Shown: positions 1 through 8,386, counted from the stretch's first letter. The stretch is 9,644 nucleotides of DNA from Chitinivibrionales bacterium (GCA_028718065.1 JAQUMP010000093.1:1-9644); one strand, 5' to 3'. A program made the numbers and translations. The notes: generated by a model from the letters alone, not told the origin.

Positions 1-1882
1 GCCACACCATGCCGATCTGGAATTGCGTTTTTACCGCAAGCTGACCATTGGGATCGTAGGTTTTGCCGAGCTTATAGACCCGCAGTGCGTCCTTGTAATT
101 GGCCTTGGCGAAATAATAATTCCCCAATTTATAGGCCGAGCCGCCGAAGAAGGATGAGTTTTTGTACTGCGCAAGAATGGTCTCATAGGCGGCAAGGGAT
201 TTGGCCGTATCGCCGAAGGCGGCATAGCAATCGCCCAGCAGATACTGGGCGTTGGAAGCCACCTGGGTGCTTAAAAAATTGTTCAAAATAATCTCATAGG
301 AACGCGCCGCGTCGCGGTACTGTTTACGTTCGAGATAATAATTGCCGATTTCGAGCTGGACCTTTGCCATGGATTCGGTCTCTTTGGCAAGCTCCAGCGC
401 CGATGCAAACGATTTGGCGGCCTCCTTGGGGCGGTTAAGCTTGTAATAAACATCGCCCATGGCGATATATACCTTGGAGATCAGGTCGCTCTGAGAATAA
501 ACGTTTACAAACCGTAAATATTCCTTGATGGCCTTGCCGTAGTCGTCTTCGGCGATTTTTTTGTCGGCCGCCGATACCGCGCCCGTGGAGTCCTTTTTAG
601 CCAGGGCCATGTCCGCATCCCTGACATAGGAATCGGCGATAATCATCTGGGCTTCGGAGAGATTGTCGGACTCGGGGAAGAAATCAAACAATATCCGCAG
701 TTGCTGCCGGGCCGAATCGGTGAGGCCGAGTTGCAGGTAACACTGGCCGATTAATTTGACCGCATCCTCAAGGTAATAGCCGCTCTGGGTGTCCTCGTTT
801 TTTTTCTGCAGATCGACCTTGGCCTTTTGCAAGGTATAAAGACTTGTTTCGCGCTTGGCCTTGGATTTGGCGCGCGAAGCCACATCCACATTCGTATAAA
901 CGCCCGGGTCCAGATCGGCATAGCGGTATTTGGGGAATTGTTTGGCGATTTCGCGATTGCGCTCAACTTTTTCCAGGTAGCCGATTGCCCGATGCAACTG
1001 CTGATCGGCCGCGGCCAATTGCCCATTGCCCGCATCGTTCTTGCCTTGATTTAAAAGGGCCCGGCCGTTTTCCAGAAAGATAACTTCGGCATAAACCGTT
1101 TTAGGATAGAGCATCACCAGCGAATCGAAGGCCTTGATCGCCTGGTCGGGGTAGCCGTCGTTGCTCCAGGCGCTGCCGATATGATACATGGCCGTTTGGA
1201 CGATATATTCGCTGGCCCAGTCACTATTGCGGCGCGGGTCCTTGTGAAGCGCCTTGGGATACACACACTTTTCCAGCACTAAAACATTAAAGCGCCGGAT
1301 GGCATTGCGCTCTTTTTCGTTGAGCGGGCTCTTTACAATAAGCGAATCGCCGCTTTGTTGGAACAGGCCGCGGGCAATAAGCTGGTCGCCGAGCGCTTTG
1401 AGCCTGGGCTGGCCCTTAAAGGAAATCTGCGAAAGCGCGGCGGGATAAAAAGAAGCGTCCTCTTTTATTTTATTGAGGGTCCCGATGACCTGCCGCTTCA
1501 TCTCCGGGCTTACCATGGCCGTCGTCGTACAGGCGGCAAATGCCGCGACATTTTCATCCTGCATGCGCTCGAGCAGCAGCCGTCCCGCCAAATCGCCGCT
1601 CTTGTTTTTAATAAGTTTATACAAGGGAGACCAGTCGGCGATGTCCGCCGGCCCGAATGAGAGCGAATCGTTGCGGAAACGCTCGATTAATGCGTGGGCG
1701 CTGTCGCGGGCCTCGGCGAATTTACTGTTGTTTTGCAGCGCTTCGATGGCGGATAGCCCCTCTTTGCCCTCCACGATGACCTGGTCGATATCGATGGTAT
1801 GGAACACGGAATTGTTGACAATAGGGATAGAAAGAAAAAAAAGGGCGATTGCCGCGAGAACGCTATTAATCAGGATGTCCAT
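1..1882 (-). CDS. TPR-repeat envelope protein, 3' end beyond window
   Basis: The frame is open from an ATG at 1882 to the window edge, giving 627 codons plus one base; the C-terminus is missing. Residues about 235-270, 370-405, 465-500, 504-537, 540-575 and 579-610 read as tetratricopeptide helical pairs, for example AMGDVYYKLNRPKEAAKSF and LEIGNYYLERKQYRDAARSY, with the usual G/Y/A spacing. TPR solenoids are protein-protein scaffolds; similar multi-TPR proteins in Gram-negative envelopes assist outer-membrane or surface assemblies. Residues 3-22 form one hydrophobic segment (ILINSVLAAIALFFLSIPIV), so it is either exported or anchored in the inner membrane. A TGA lies three codons upstream of the ATG, which fixes this start. 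The best Shine-Dalgarno match (AAGGA, 1896-1900) is 13 bases away, longer than usual. It is the last visible gene of the run, 76 bases after the lipoprotein gene. The TPR call is firm; the cellular role is unknown. Confidence 0.88.
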   Translation of the reverse strand, partial: MDILINSVLAAIALFFLSIPIVNNSVFHTIDIDQVIVEGKEGLSAIEALQNNSKFAEARDSAHALIERFRNDSLSFGPADIADWSPLYKLIKNKSGDLAGRLLLERMQDENVAAFAACTTTAMVSPEMKRQVIGTLNKIKEDASFYPAALSQISFKGQPRLKALGDQLIARGLFQQSGDSLIVKSPLNEKERNAIRRFNVLVLEKCVYPKALHKDPRRNSDWASEYIVQTAMYHIGSAWSNDGYPDQAIKAFDSLVMLYPKTVYAEVIFLENGRALLNQGKNDAGNGQLAAADQQLHRAIGYLEKVERNREIAKQFPKYRYADLDPGVYTNVDVASRAKSKAKRETSLYTLQKAKVDLQKKNEDTQSGYYLEDAVKLIGQCYLQLGLTDSARQQLRILFDFFPESDNLSEAQMIIADSYVRDADMALAKKDSTGAVSAADKKIAEDDYGKAIKEYLRFVNVYSQSDLISKVYIAMGDVYYKLNRPKEAAKSFASALELAKETESMAKVQLEIGNYYLERKQYRDAARSYEIILNNFLSTQVASNAQYLLGDCYAAFGDTAKSLAAYETILAQYKNSSFFGGSAYKLGNYYFAKANYKDALRVYKLGKTYDPNGQLAVKTQFQIGMVW

Positions 1883-1916
1883 GAAGTTTCAAGGGTCCTT
1901 TTCGGCAGGCGAGCCG

Positions 1917-1928
1917 CCTCCGCGGAGG
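1917..1928. repeat. 12-base perfect palindrome in short intergenic gap
   Basis: CCTCCGCGGAGG reads the same on both strands and sits in the 76-base gap between the lipoprotein stop and the TPR start. The palindrome does not extend outward and no T-run follows it in the direction of transcription, so it is not an intrinsic terminator. It could be a small operator or chance in a G+C-rich gap. Confidence 0.35.
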
Positions 1929-1958
1929 GTCTGCGACGGAAAACCCGCCCGCCTTATT

Positions 1959-4175
1959 TTATTTACCGCTGGCCACCGTTACCCGCCAGGGATTGCACTG
2001 GAGTTGGTCCAGCGTGCTCGATGGGATTGTCGGCGCAATCCCGCGATTGCCGTATTCGTCCTGGGTTATGACCGCCATTAAATATCTGCCGGAGGGCCAT
2101 GAAGACGGATCCACATTCGCCCAACGCACATTATCCAGAATGTAATTCGGCACCTGGACATTATAAGGTATAACAAGATGGCGATACGAATAGAGCTGGT
2201 CGATGGTCATCTGGGCCGGGGTAACAAAGGGATTCCATTGCATGGTATCCGGGAACTGGGCGATAACGAGCAAAACCTGCTCGATGCTCGCATGACTGCT
2301 TGATTGCACCGATGCCAAAGTTTTAAGCGAGTAGTTAAAGGGACCGGTTATAGTGCAATCGTTCCCGATCCAGTCCGGGTTAACACCGCTCTGGTTAAGG
2401 AAAAAAACGGCCTTGGGCGGATAGAGGCCGAAGTAGGTCTGCCCGACGTAGGTAGCGCCATCGACTTCTTTAAAGGACAAAACCGTGCGTACATCGTTAA
2501 AAAATCTTCCGGTAAATCGGAGGGCAACGGCGAACTCCTTGACTCCGGCATTGTAAAGCGCCGAAGGGTTCATTTTAACCATTTCATGATAGGCTTGACT
2601 TGGAGAGAGCCCGGAAAGAGTAACCTGACAGGCCTGTTGGCCCCCAACCGGCGTCTGCCCGGCGAAAACGAGCATGCTATGGTTTTCGTCGAAATAGCCG
2701 GGATTGGCGCCCCAGTATGAACCGGGTGTTGCAAGTTCATTATAATAATTACTGCCGACGATCCTAAACGCATAGGTTTTTACCGAAGGGTCCTGCGTTT
2801 TGATGGTGCGGGTAAGTGTGTTGGAATTTCCCGGTTTCCAAATGGTATTCGGATTGGTGGTATCGATGGAATAATGATACACAAAATTATCGTCATGCGC
2901 AGGACCGCTGCCGGTCAGGTGCGAATGGATCGACGGCGCTTGCAGCCACGCATACTGCGACCCGGCATGCAGAAATATCGTCTGGTCGCCGGGCTGGGCA
3001 ATAAGCGGGGAAGCGCTATCGGGGGTAATGAGCCAGTAGTCGAATTCCTGATTGATACTGGTATCGGCAAAAATAGATACGCCAAAATCGATGTTACCGG
3101 TGTATACCGTATAATTTTCGACCGTTGCGCTGTTAATGGTGTTCGCGTAAACACGCATGGTCCGGGTTCCGGGATCGGTGCTGTTTTTAAGTTTTACAAC
3201 GATACGATAGGGCCTTATATTAATAACGCTTTTGAGCGTATCTATTTTTACTTTACCGGTCGGATCGGGTTTATAGGTGAGTTCGGCATAAACCGTTTTT
3301 ACCCCGTTACCCTGCGCCAGCGTCCAGGGGAATACATCGACCTGGGGAACCGCGGTCATTTTCGGGTTGGGGTTGCTGAGGTCCAATGAATCAAAATTCG
3401 GCACCGCGAATGCGGCGACGGAATCGGACAAGGTTCCCGGAGGAAGGGTACCGGATTGTTTCGCCCGTATCCAGCGTTTTTGCGTAGCGGATGAATCCAT
3501 TAAGGCCTGTAATTGCGCATTGGAACTGAAGGTAAGGGGGTTTGATAAATCGATATTAATGGTCTGCCCGAAACCATTCGTGCGCATGTTGAGGAGATAA
3601 TGATTGACATTGTTGGTAAAACGAATGCTCGCCAGGGTGTCCGCGGGATCATTTACATAAAGCGAACATTTATCGGTCACCGTAAAAAGCGCGGCTTTAT
3701 TAATGTTAAAGGATATTTCTACGCCGACCCGGCAGTCGACCAAAGGCGAAGAAAGGAGTCCCTCGGTGGTATCGTTGCCGACAACCCGCACCGGCTTTAT
3801 TCCATACCAATATACGGTATTCACCAATTCGAGCACATCCGTGAATGTTGATTCCGATTTTGCAATGTAGCGCCGGTTTTCGGTTGACACAACGGTCGTG
3901 GGGTCCGGATTGCTGTCTTTGTCTAAGATCGTAGTACGGAATATGCGGAAAAAACTGACCCCGGCGGTATCGTGATTGTTCCAGCGCAGGGTCGCGTTAT
4001 CGGTGAGCCGGTTAAAGGTAACGGAAAGGCCCGTCACCGTTTTAGCAAAATCAGCGGGCGGGGCCGCCACGGTTGCCGGGTCAAGGGGTTTGGCGCATTG
4101 CATCAGGAAACAGGCTGCGATTGCCGTGATAATAAAAGAGACGATTTTTTTTAATGTTGTTTGTAAACCGATCAT
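1959..4175 (-). CDS. Large lipoprotein with fibronectin type III-like domain
   Basis: This 738-residue protein begins with a lipoprotein signal: a basic patch (LKK), a hydrophobic run, and a lipobox FLMQC with the lipidated cysteine at 27. Alanine rather than aspartate follows the cysteine, which under the E. coli sorting rule favours the outer membrane. Residues about 43-148 look like a fibronectin type III fold (ATLRWNNHD, FFRIFRTTI, the YWYGIKPV strand). Residues about 150-210 recall the surface-protein pattern beginning FNINKAALFT. The remainder is beta-rich, with many aromatic, Asn, Thr and Ser residues and no recognised catalytic motif. Five further cysteines lie at 148, 170, 516, 607 and 727. 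The start is supported by AAGGA (4184-4188) eight bases upstream. It follows the DUF5683-like gene by 30 bases. It is probably a surface or periplasm-facing partner of the barrel encoded upstream; that partnership is inferred from context. No SusD-like helical repeat was seen. Confidence 0.88.
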   Translation of the reverse strand: MIGLQTTLKKIVSFIITAIAACFLMQCAKPLDPATVAAPPADFAKTVTGLSVTFNRLTDNATLRWNNHDTAGVSFFRIFRTTILDKDSNPDPTTVVSTENRRYIAKSESTFTDVLELVNTVYWYGIKPVRVVGNDTTEGLLSSPLVDCRVGVEISFNINKAALFTVTDKCSLYVNDPADTLASIRFTNNVNHYLLNMRTNGFGQTINIDLSNPLTFSSNAQLQALMDSSATQKRWIRAKQSGTLPPGTLSDSVAAFAVPNFDSLDLSNPNPKMTAVPQVDVFPWTLAQGNGVKTVYAELTYKPDPTGKVKIDTLKSVINIRPYRIVVKLKNSTDPGTRTMRVYANTINSATVENYTVYTGNIDFGVSIFADTSINQEFDYWLITPDSASPLIAQPGDQTIFLHAGSQYAWLQAPSIHSHLTGSGPAHDDNFVYHYSIDTTNPNTIWKPGNSNTLTRTIKTQDPSVKTYAFRIVGSNYYNELATPGSYWGANPGYFDENHSMLVFAGQTPVGGQQACQVTLSGLSPSQAYHEMVKMNPSALYNAGVKEFAVALRFTGRFFNDVRTVLSFKEVDGATYVGQTYFGLYPPKAVFFLNQSGVNPDWIGNDCTITGPFNYSLKTLASVQSSSHASIEQVLLVIAQFPDTMQWNPFVTPAQMTIDQLYSYRHLVIPYNVQVPNYILDNVRWANVDPSSWPSGRYLMAVITQDEYGNRGIAPTIPSSTLDQLQCNPWRVTVASGK

Positions 4176-4183
4176 ACTCTCGA

Positions 4184-4188
4184 TCCTT
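4184..4188 (-). promoter_or_regulatory. Shine-Dalgarno site of the lipoprotein gene
   Basis: AAGGA on the minus strand, eight bases before the ATG at 4175, inside the 30-base gap after the preceding stop codon. It confirms the lipoprotein start and fits translation within a polycistronic message. Confidence 0.7.
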
Positions 4189-4205
4189 GTTTGATGATTT
4201 AACTT

Positions 4206-4721
4206 TTAAAACGACGTCGTATATAAAACTTTCGCCCCATCGGGCGTGCCGGCAAAGGCCAGATTATTTTTTAACGCCTTAACCACGGACGATTCCTGGG
4301 ACGATTTGCTCGGTGGGAACATAACCGCATCGACAATGTTCCAACCCCAGAAAACAACCGCGCCGCCCAGGTAAATAAACATGTTCCGGCGCGCGGTGGA
4401 ATATTTATTATAAGCGTCCTGCCAATCGTTGTATTGCTTGATTTTTCCCTCATAGGTGACCGCCATATCGTAGCGGATGGTAAGAACATCGGTTTCACGC
4501 GAGTGCGATTGCAATTGCGAAGCCTCGGTAAAAAGCATGGTGAGCAAAAGACCTTCACCCGCCATATAGCCGAGTCCCCGGACTTTTTGATCGTCACCGA
4601 GTTGACCCATGCCGGGAAAAATAATCGATTTAATTATGCGATTTTCATCCGCACGAATTACGAAATGCGCCATTACTATAAACAGCATCACCAAACTCAT
4701 TCTCGCTGCTCGCTTCAACAT
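4206..4721 (-). CDS. DUF5683-like small membrane protein
   Basis: The protein has 171 residues from the ATG at 4721. It opens with a signal-like segment (MLKRAARMSLVMLFIVMAHF, likely cut after VIRA), then the stretch KSIIFPGMGQLGDDQKVRG. This matches the pattern I recall for DUF5683, a proline-glycine-rich 'PGxGQ' turn before a membrane helix, a family of unknown function common in Bacteroidota-type bacteria. Two hydrophobic segments follow at about residues 49-67 (GLGYMAGEGLLLTMLFTEA) and 114-135 (MFIYLGGAVVFWGWNIVDAV), separated by a polar, helix-prone region rich in Tyr, Lys and Asp. An upstream in-frame ATG at 4748 would add nine residues but would place the strong GGAGG inside the coding region, so it is rejected. 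The gene lies 36 bases after the barrel stop and 30 before the lipoprotein, suggesting coupled expression with both. Family assignment is from recalled motif pattern and is moderately confident; function unknown. Confidence 0.82.
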   Translation of the reverse strand: MLKRAARMSLVMLFIVMAHFVIRADENRIIKSIIFPGMGQLGDDQKVRGLGYMAGEGLLLTMLFTEASQLQSHSRETDVLTIRYDMAVTYEGKIKQYNDWQDAYNKYSTARRNMFIYLGGAVVFWGWNIVDAVMFPPSKSSQESSVVKALKNNLAFAGTPDGAKVLYTTSF

Positions 4722-4728
4722 ACGCTTT

Positions 4729-4733
4729 CCTCC
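4729..4733 (-). promoter_or_regulatory. Strong Shine-Dalgarno site deciding the 4721 start
   Basis: GGAGG on the minus strand, seven bases before the ATG at 4721. Its strength and spacing choose this start over the in-frame ATG at 4748, which has no comparable site in front of it. Confidence 0.8.
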
Positions 4734-4757
4734 GGAAGATATTTCCAATAAAGCAAT

Positions 4758-7700
4758 TTAAATTCCCGAATATATTTTGGCAAAAAATTGATAACTGTTC
4801 GTATTATAGGGCTTTCCAAGTCCAAGCGCCGGATCGTATTGATTGATATCGTAATTTTGGCTGCCCCATTGATACCCGAGGAAAATGGTCACGGTATACC
4901 CTTTGTATTGCGCCTTGGAAACAATCTGGCCAAGCCCGGAAAATTCAAAGCGGTTTTCCTCCGGGCTTAACAGATCGAAATAGCGCTTCCATTGCAAACC
5001 GACCTGGAACTTGGTATTTTCCGCGATTTTATAATCGAGACGCAAAATCGGCACATTCAGCAAATACCCATTATTATTAAGGTTGTATTGCGACCAGCGG
5101 ATGCGAATTGCCTTGAGCGTGTCGAAGTTGGTGCCGACATTATCGAGCGTATCGATTTTGTTATCGCCGTTTATGTCCGTTTCTATATCTTGCCGAAGGC
5201 TACGCGGGTCATTGTTCCAGTTTGAGGGTCCGGAAATTTCCCGTTTCATGGAGAATGCCAACTTATACTGAGGGATGATTTGCAGATTGTTGAGAGGATT
5301 AAAAATCCTGCGCCAATCCTCAAAGTCGTTTTTAAAACCGATGGTATAGCTGAGGCGCTGGATAAAATTGGCGTCGCCGATGAGCCGGCTTGAATAATCT
5401 TCCCATTGTGAATTATAGGAAATTTGCGGGTTCGTGGGATCTGAACCGGTTTTTATAGTATAGGTATCGTAAAACTGCCGGTCCGGAATTTGCAAATTTT
5501 TTTGCGCGCCAAAAGCCCACCGGAAGCCATATTCAAAATTGTGGATGTTATTATAAATTACGCTACCCACAAGATTGTCGACCACGGCCCGCCGGAAATT
5601 CAGGGGATCGGTATAATAATAATAGCTGTACGTATTGTTCCCGGTATAAACCGTAACGACCGCATCGTTACGGAAATTATCGCTGATGGCGCGGAATTCG
5701 TTGCCGATATCGATCTGAAGTCCCTGGCTCCGTTTAATTATCTGGTACTTGGCGGTGGCATAGGCGACAAATGATTTTCCATCGATATCAAAACCACCGG
5801 GAGGCGAGATACCTCCGTCCCGGTTTTTTTCGTCGATGACCAGATCGCTGGTTGCTTGACCTTCGGCAGTAGCGCCAAAATCGATGGTGGTGTGGTCGGT
5901 GGGCGTCCAGCGCAGATCGAGCGTTAATCCCTGCACTCCAAGCGTTTTAATGCTGTTGCCGACCAGCATATAGCCGACATCGTGACCGAAATCCGGCAGA
6001 ACATTGTCGTCTTCGTAGTCGGGAATTCCATTGTTATTTAAATCGACGCCAAGGTCGAATACCGGCGGATCGCTGTTAAACAACAAAAAGTCTTCTTTAT
6101 AATCCGGTATGCCGTTTTTGTTTTTATCGTTCTTGGAAGCAATAACACCGTCGGGATCGTCGAAGGTCATATCCATGCCCGTAGGTAAAGTCATTCGCAC
6201 CGCATTGGATGTTTTAATAGTGCCGTCGTTATTGAACATTGTTTTTTGGCTCGGGTCGATATCGCTGGGATAATAACGCAGACCGTTTTCCACGAAGGGA
6301 TCGTTGTCCTTGTTATTATCGATGGTGTGATAGGCATTTCCAAAGGGATACGGGTAGGCGAGATAGTCGGGAATCGCCCCTGGCGCGCCGGAATTTTTAT
6401 AGGTGGTCTGGTTAAAATATTGGCTGGGAATTACATTAAACAGGTTTGTTTCCCACTGGGGCGCAATATAGTAGCCTTCGCCGCTGAGTCCGACCGTTTT
6501 AGAAAGCGGGCGTTCGGCTTTAAGGTTGGCGCTGATTGCATTGGCCACGGTTCGATGGCCGATGCTTCCGGGCAGCGCGTACTCATGCTGGTTGAGCGCG
6601 GCCTCGCCCGAAAACTTTATTCCCCCAAGCTCGCCTCTAAAGTTTACGCCATAGGTAACGGAAGACACATTAATATTGTATTCGTAATTATAGGCATGCA
6701 GACAATATTTACTGGGATTGGCATAGAGAGTATGTTTGTCCGGCTCAGTGCAAACCGCATTGAATTCATCCCGGGAAATGGGAATGTTTTGAGTTGACTT
6801 GGCAATATAATCCCCGAAATAGGTTGTGGAAAACTGATTGCTGTTCTGGGTTGTTGCCGTGGAGAAGATAGGCGATCCCGGAACGATAAGATAATAGCCG
6901 GGTTGGGCGTTGACCTGTTTTTTGTTATCGTAGATACTGCCGACCGATTTCGTTACATTCGAATAAATCGTCTGGCCGGTTTGGGTATTTTGAATGCCCT
7001 GGATGGCCAACGGGATCTGGCGGTCGGTGGAGACAAATACGACGTAGTTGCCTGCCACCTTATAGGTAAAGTTTATCGTCTTAATCTGGCTGATGGTATC
7101 GAGCGTGCCCGCTCTTTGATTTGCGGGCCCATCGGCAAATTCCCAGAATGAAGGATTGATCTGAAACGCAACTATAATTGGAATAACGCCGGATTGCGGC
7201 CGGGCGATGGGAATATCGCGGGGGAGCAGCAGACCGTCTTTATCGCCGATAAAGGTGCGGCGGAATGCCCCTTGGTAAAGCTGTTTGGCCCGGACCTCGC
7301 GGCCGTTAATGAACATTTTAATGTCATCCACATACACGCCGGCATCGAGCGTGTCGGTCGGGGTGCCGTCATAAAATTCAAAGTGGATTTCGTTGGGCAT
7401 CCAACCGTCCGGAACCTGACCTTTAAACCACGCTTCGCCTTTTTTAATATCGGACATGTGGTGGTTAATGTAGGTTAGCCCGACGTCAACCTTATTGGCG
7501 ATGTTCTGCTGGGCGTGCGCGGCCATAAGCAAATCGTAGTCGCCATAGGGGGATTTTCCGGAAAAATCCTGGCTTCCGGTATAGGCTGAGTTGTAATAAT
7601 AATTTGCGTTAAAGGAACTATCGGTGACGGGATATTCGACCAGCGAATTCGCATCGCCCGAGCTGCTGCCATCGGTCATCATCGCCAGGGCGCCCGGATC

Positions 7701-8213
7701 GGTGCGCGTTCCCATGACGGTCAATTGCAATTTTGACGACCATATATCCCAGCGGATCCCTTTAAAATTAGTCATGTTAAAAGTGAGCGGCGTAAACTTG
7801 GTCTGGATTTGATCGCCGATAAGAAACGATGTCTTAACGCCGCCGATGGCGTCCTGCGAAACCACCAGGTTTGAAAAGTTATTGTAAAAATCGGCCTTTT
7901 GAAATTCGTTGCTTTTGGAAAAAAGCATGGAGTCGCTTAAACTTCGGCGGGCGCTGGAGGCCGAGGAGGCGGTGTTATAAAAATTATACATCTCCACGCC
8001 ATCGGTGATATGATCGCCGAAAAAATCGTACCGGCCCACGACATCTTTCTGGATTTTGAGTTTGGAGTAGGTATCGCGGCCGTAGTTTTTATAAAAATTA
8101 TCATCCTCGGACAGCTTGTCCGTGAGCGACTGCGCCCGAAGGCTCCCTTGCGTAAAGAAAAGAAGAGCAATCAGACCAGAGAGTTTTAAGGCCGGCATAA
8201 TTCCCCGTTTCAT
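4758..8213 (-). CDS. Giant predicted outer-membrane beta-barrel with Ca-type loops
   Basis: The protein has 1151 residues counted from the ATG at 8213. A signal peptide is clear (MKRGIMPALKLSGLIALLFF, likely cut after SLRAQ). The mature part is dominated by short alternating polar/aromatic strands joined by Asn/Gly/Asp turns, most obviously in the last 300 residues (for example YTVTIFLGYQWGSQNYD and SYQFFAKIYSGI), the look of a large outer-membrane barrel. Three acidic loops of the DxNxNGxxD calcium-binding type are present: 696-708, 724-736 and 1013-1025. Residues about 270-350 (AGVYVDDIKMFINGREV) look like an inserted beta-sandwich. The only two cysteines are at 488 and 504. A Tyr-rich turn (TYSYYYYTDP) lies near 860. 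No TonB box or plug was recognised, and it is far shorter than SprA-type type IX translocons. It could be a channel, export or adhesion barrel. A TTG at 8231 is in frame but would include the Shine-Dalgarno, so it is rejected. It is followed after 36 bases by the DUF5683-like gene. Confidence 0.87.
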   Translation of the reverse strand: MKRGIMPALKLSGLIALLFFTQGSLRAQSLTDKLSEDDNFYKNYGRDTYSKLKIQKDVVGRYDFFGDHITDGVEMYNFYNTASSASSARRSLSDSMLFSKSNEFQKADFYNNFSNLVVSQDAIGGVKTSFLIGDQIQTKFTPLTFNMTNFKGIRWDIWSSKLQLTVMGTRTDPGALAMMTDGSSSGDANSLVEYPVTDSSFNANYYYNSAYTGSQDFSGKSPYGDYDLLMAAHAQQNIANKVDVGLTYINHHMSDIKKGEAWFKGQVPDGWMPNEIHFEFYDGTPTDTLDAGVYVDDIKMFINGREVRAKQLYQGAFRRTFIGDKDGLLLPRDIPIARPQSGVIPIIVAFQINPSFWEFADGPANQRAGTLDTISQIKTINFTYKVAGNYVVFVSTDRQIPLAIQGIQNTQTGQTIYSNVTKSVGSIYDNKKQVNAQPGYYLIVPGSPIFSTATTQNSNQFSTTYFGDYIAKSTQNIPISRDEFNAVCTEPDKHTLYANPSKYCLHAYNYEYNINVSSVTYGVNFRGELGGIKFSGEAALNQHEYALPGSIGHRTVANAISANLKAERPLSKTVGLSGEGYYIAPQWETNLFNVIPSQYFNQTTYKNSGAPGAIPDYLAYPYPFGNAYHTIDNNKDNDPFVENGLRYYPSDIDPSQKTMFNNDGTIKTSNAVRMTLPTGMDMTFDDPDGVIASKNDKNKNGIPDYKEDFLLFNSDPPVFDLGVDLNNNGIPDYEDDNVLPDFGHDVGYMLVGNSIKTLGVQGLTLDLRWTPTDHTTIDFGATAEGQATSDLVIDEKNRDGGISPPGGFDIDGKSFVAYATAKYQIIKRSQGLQIDIGNEFRAISDNFRNDAVVTVYTGNNTYSYYYYTDPLNFRRAVVDNLVGSVIYNNIHNFEYGFRWAFGAQKNLQIPDRQFYDTYTIKTGSDPTNPQISYNSQWEDYSSRLIGDANFIQRLSYTIGFKNDFEDWRRIFNPLNNLQIIPQYKLAFSMKREISGPSNWNNDPRSLRQDIETDINGDNKIDTLDNVGTNFDTLKAIRIRWSQYNLNNNGYLLNVPILRLDYKIAENTKFQVGLQWKRYFDLLSPEENRFEFSGLGQIVSKAQYKGYTVTIFLGYQWGSQNYDINQYDPALGLGKPYNTNSYQFFAKIYSGI

Positions 8214-8219
8214 TCGCGG

Positions 8220-8225
8220 CTCCTT
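8220..8225 (-). promoter_or_regulatory. Shine-Dalgarno site of the barrel gene
   Basis: AAGGAG on the minus strand, six bases before the ATG at 8213. It decides this start over an in-frame TTG at 8231 that lies upstream of it. Confidence 0.8.
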
Positions 8226-8287
8226 AACCAAAAATGCTTTTCGATATTGGTTTTATCTGAAAATAGTATCTGTTAATAATTGACATA

Positions 8288-8312
8288 GTGCGTAAAGTTA
8301 CCGGTATCGCAC
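8288..8312. repeat. Imperfect inverted repeat in barrel-gene leader
   Basis: GTGCG (8288-8292) and CGCAC (8308-8312) are inverted arms around a 15-base centre that contains the perfect palindrome TACCGGTA (8299-8306), although the two symmetry centres differ by a few bases. A second small stem, CCTCC / GGAGG (8314-8318 and 8322-8326), lies right beside it. Arms this short arise easily by chance; listed because they cluster just before the barrel gene. Confidence 0.3.
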
Positions 8313-8386
8313 CCCTCCCTCGGAGGAATTCGGGCGTGCGCATCAATTAACCGCTATACTTTCCCTTTACAGACCCGGCGCAGGAA

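Noticed and set aside
2304..2720. 138-codon open frame on the plus strand opposite the lipoprotein gene
   Set aside because: Antisense shadow of the lipoprotein; no signal, domain or start-site support.
6006..6128. Dockerin domain
   Set aside because: The acidic loops lack the paired 22-residue loop-helix units and the flanking residues typical of dockerins.
6246..6797. 183-codon open frame on the plus strand opposite the barrel gene
   Set aside because: It lies fully antisense to a well-supported coding region, has no Shine-Dalgarno evidence and its composition mirrors the complementary codons; several other plus-strand frames are of the same kind.
4758..8213. TonB-dependent receptor of the SusC type, with the lipoprotein as its SusD
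   Set aside because: No TonB box or plug pattern is recognisable after the signal peptide, the lipoprotein shows no SusD-like helical repeats, and a DUF5683-like gene separates the two.
4758..8213. SprA-like translocon of type IX secretion
   Set aside because: The chain is about half the usual SprA length, no characteristic SprA motif was recognised, and no other type IX component or C-terminal sorting domain is present in the window.
8280..8308. TTGACA at 8280-8285 as a plus-strand promoter
   Set aside because: No acceptable -10 hexamer lies at normal spacing and no plus-strand gene follows.
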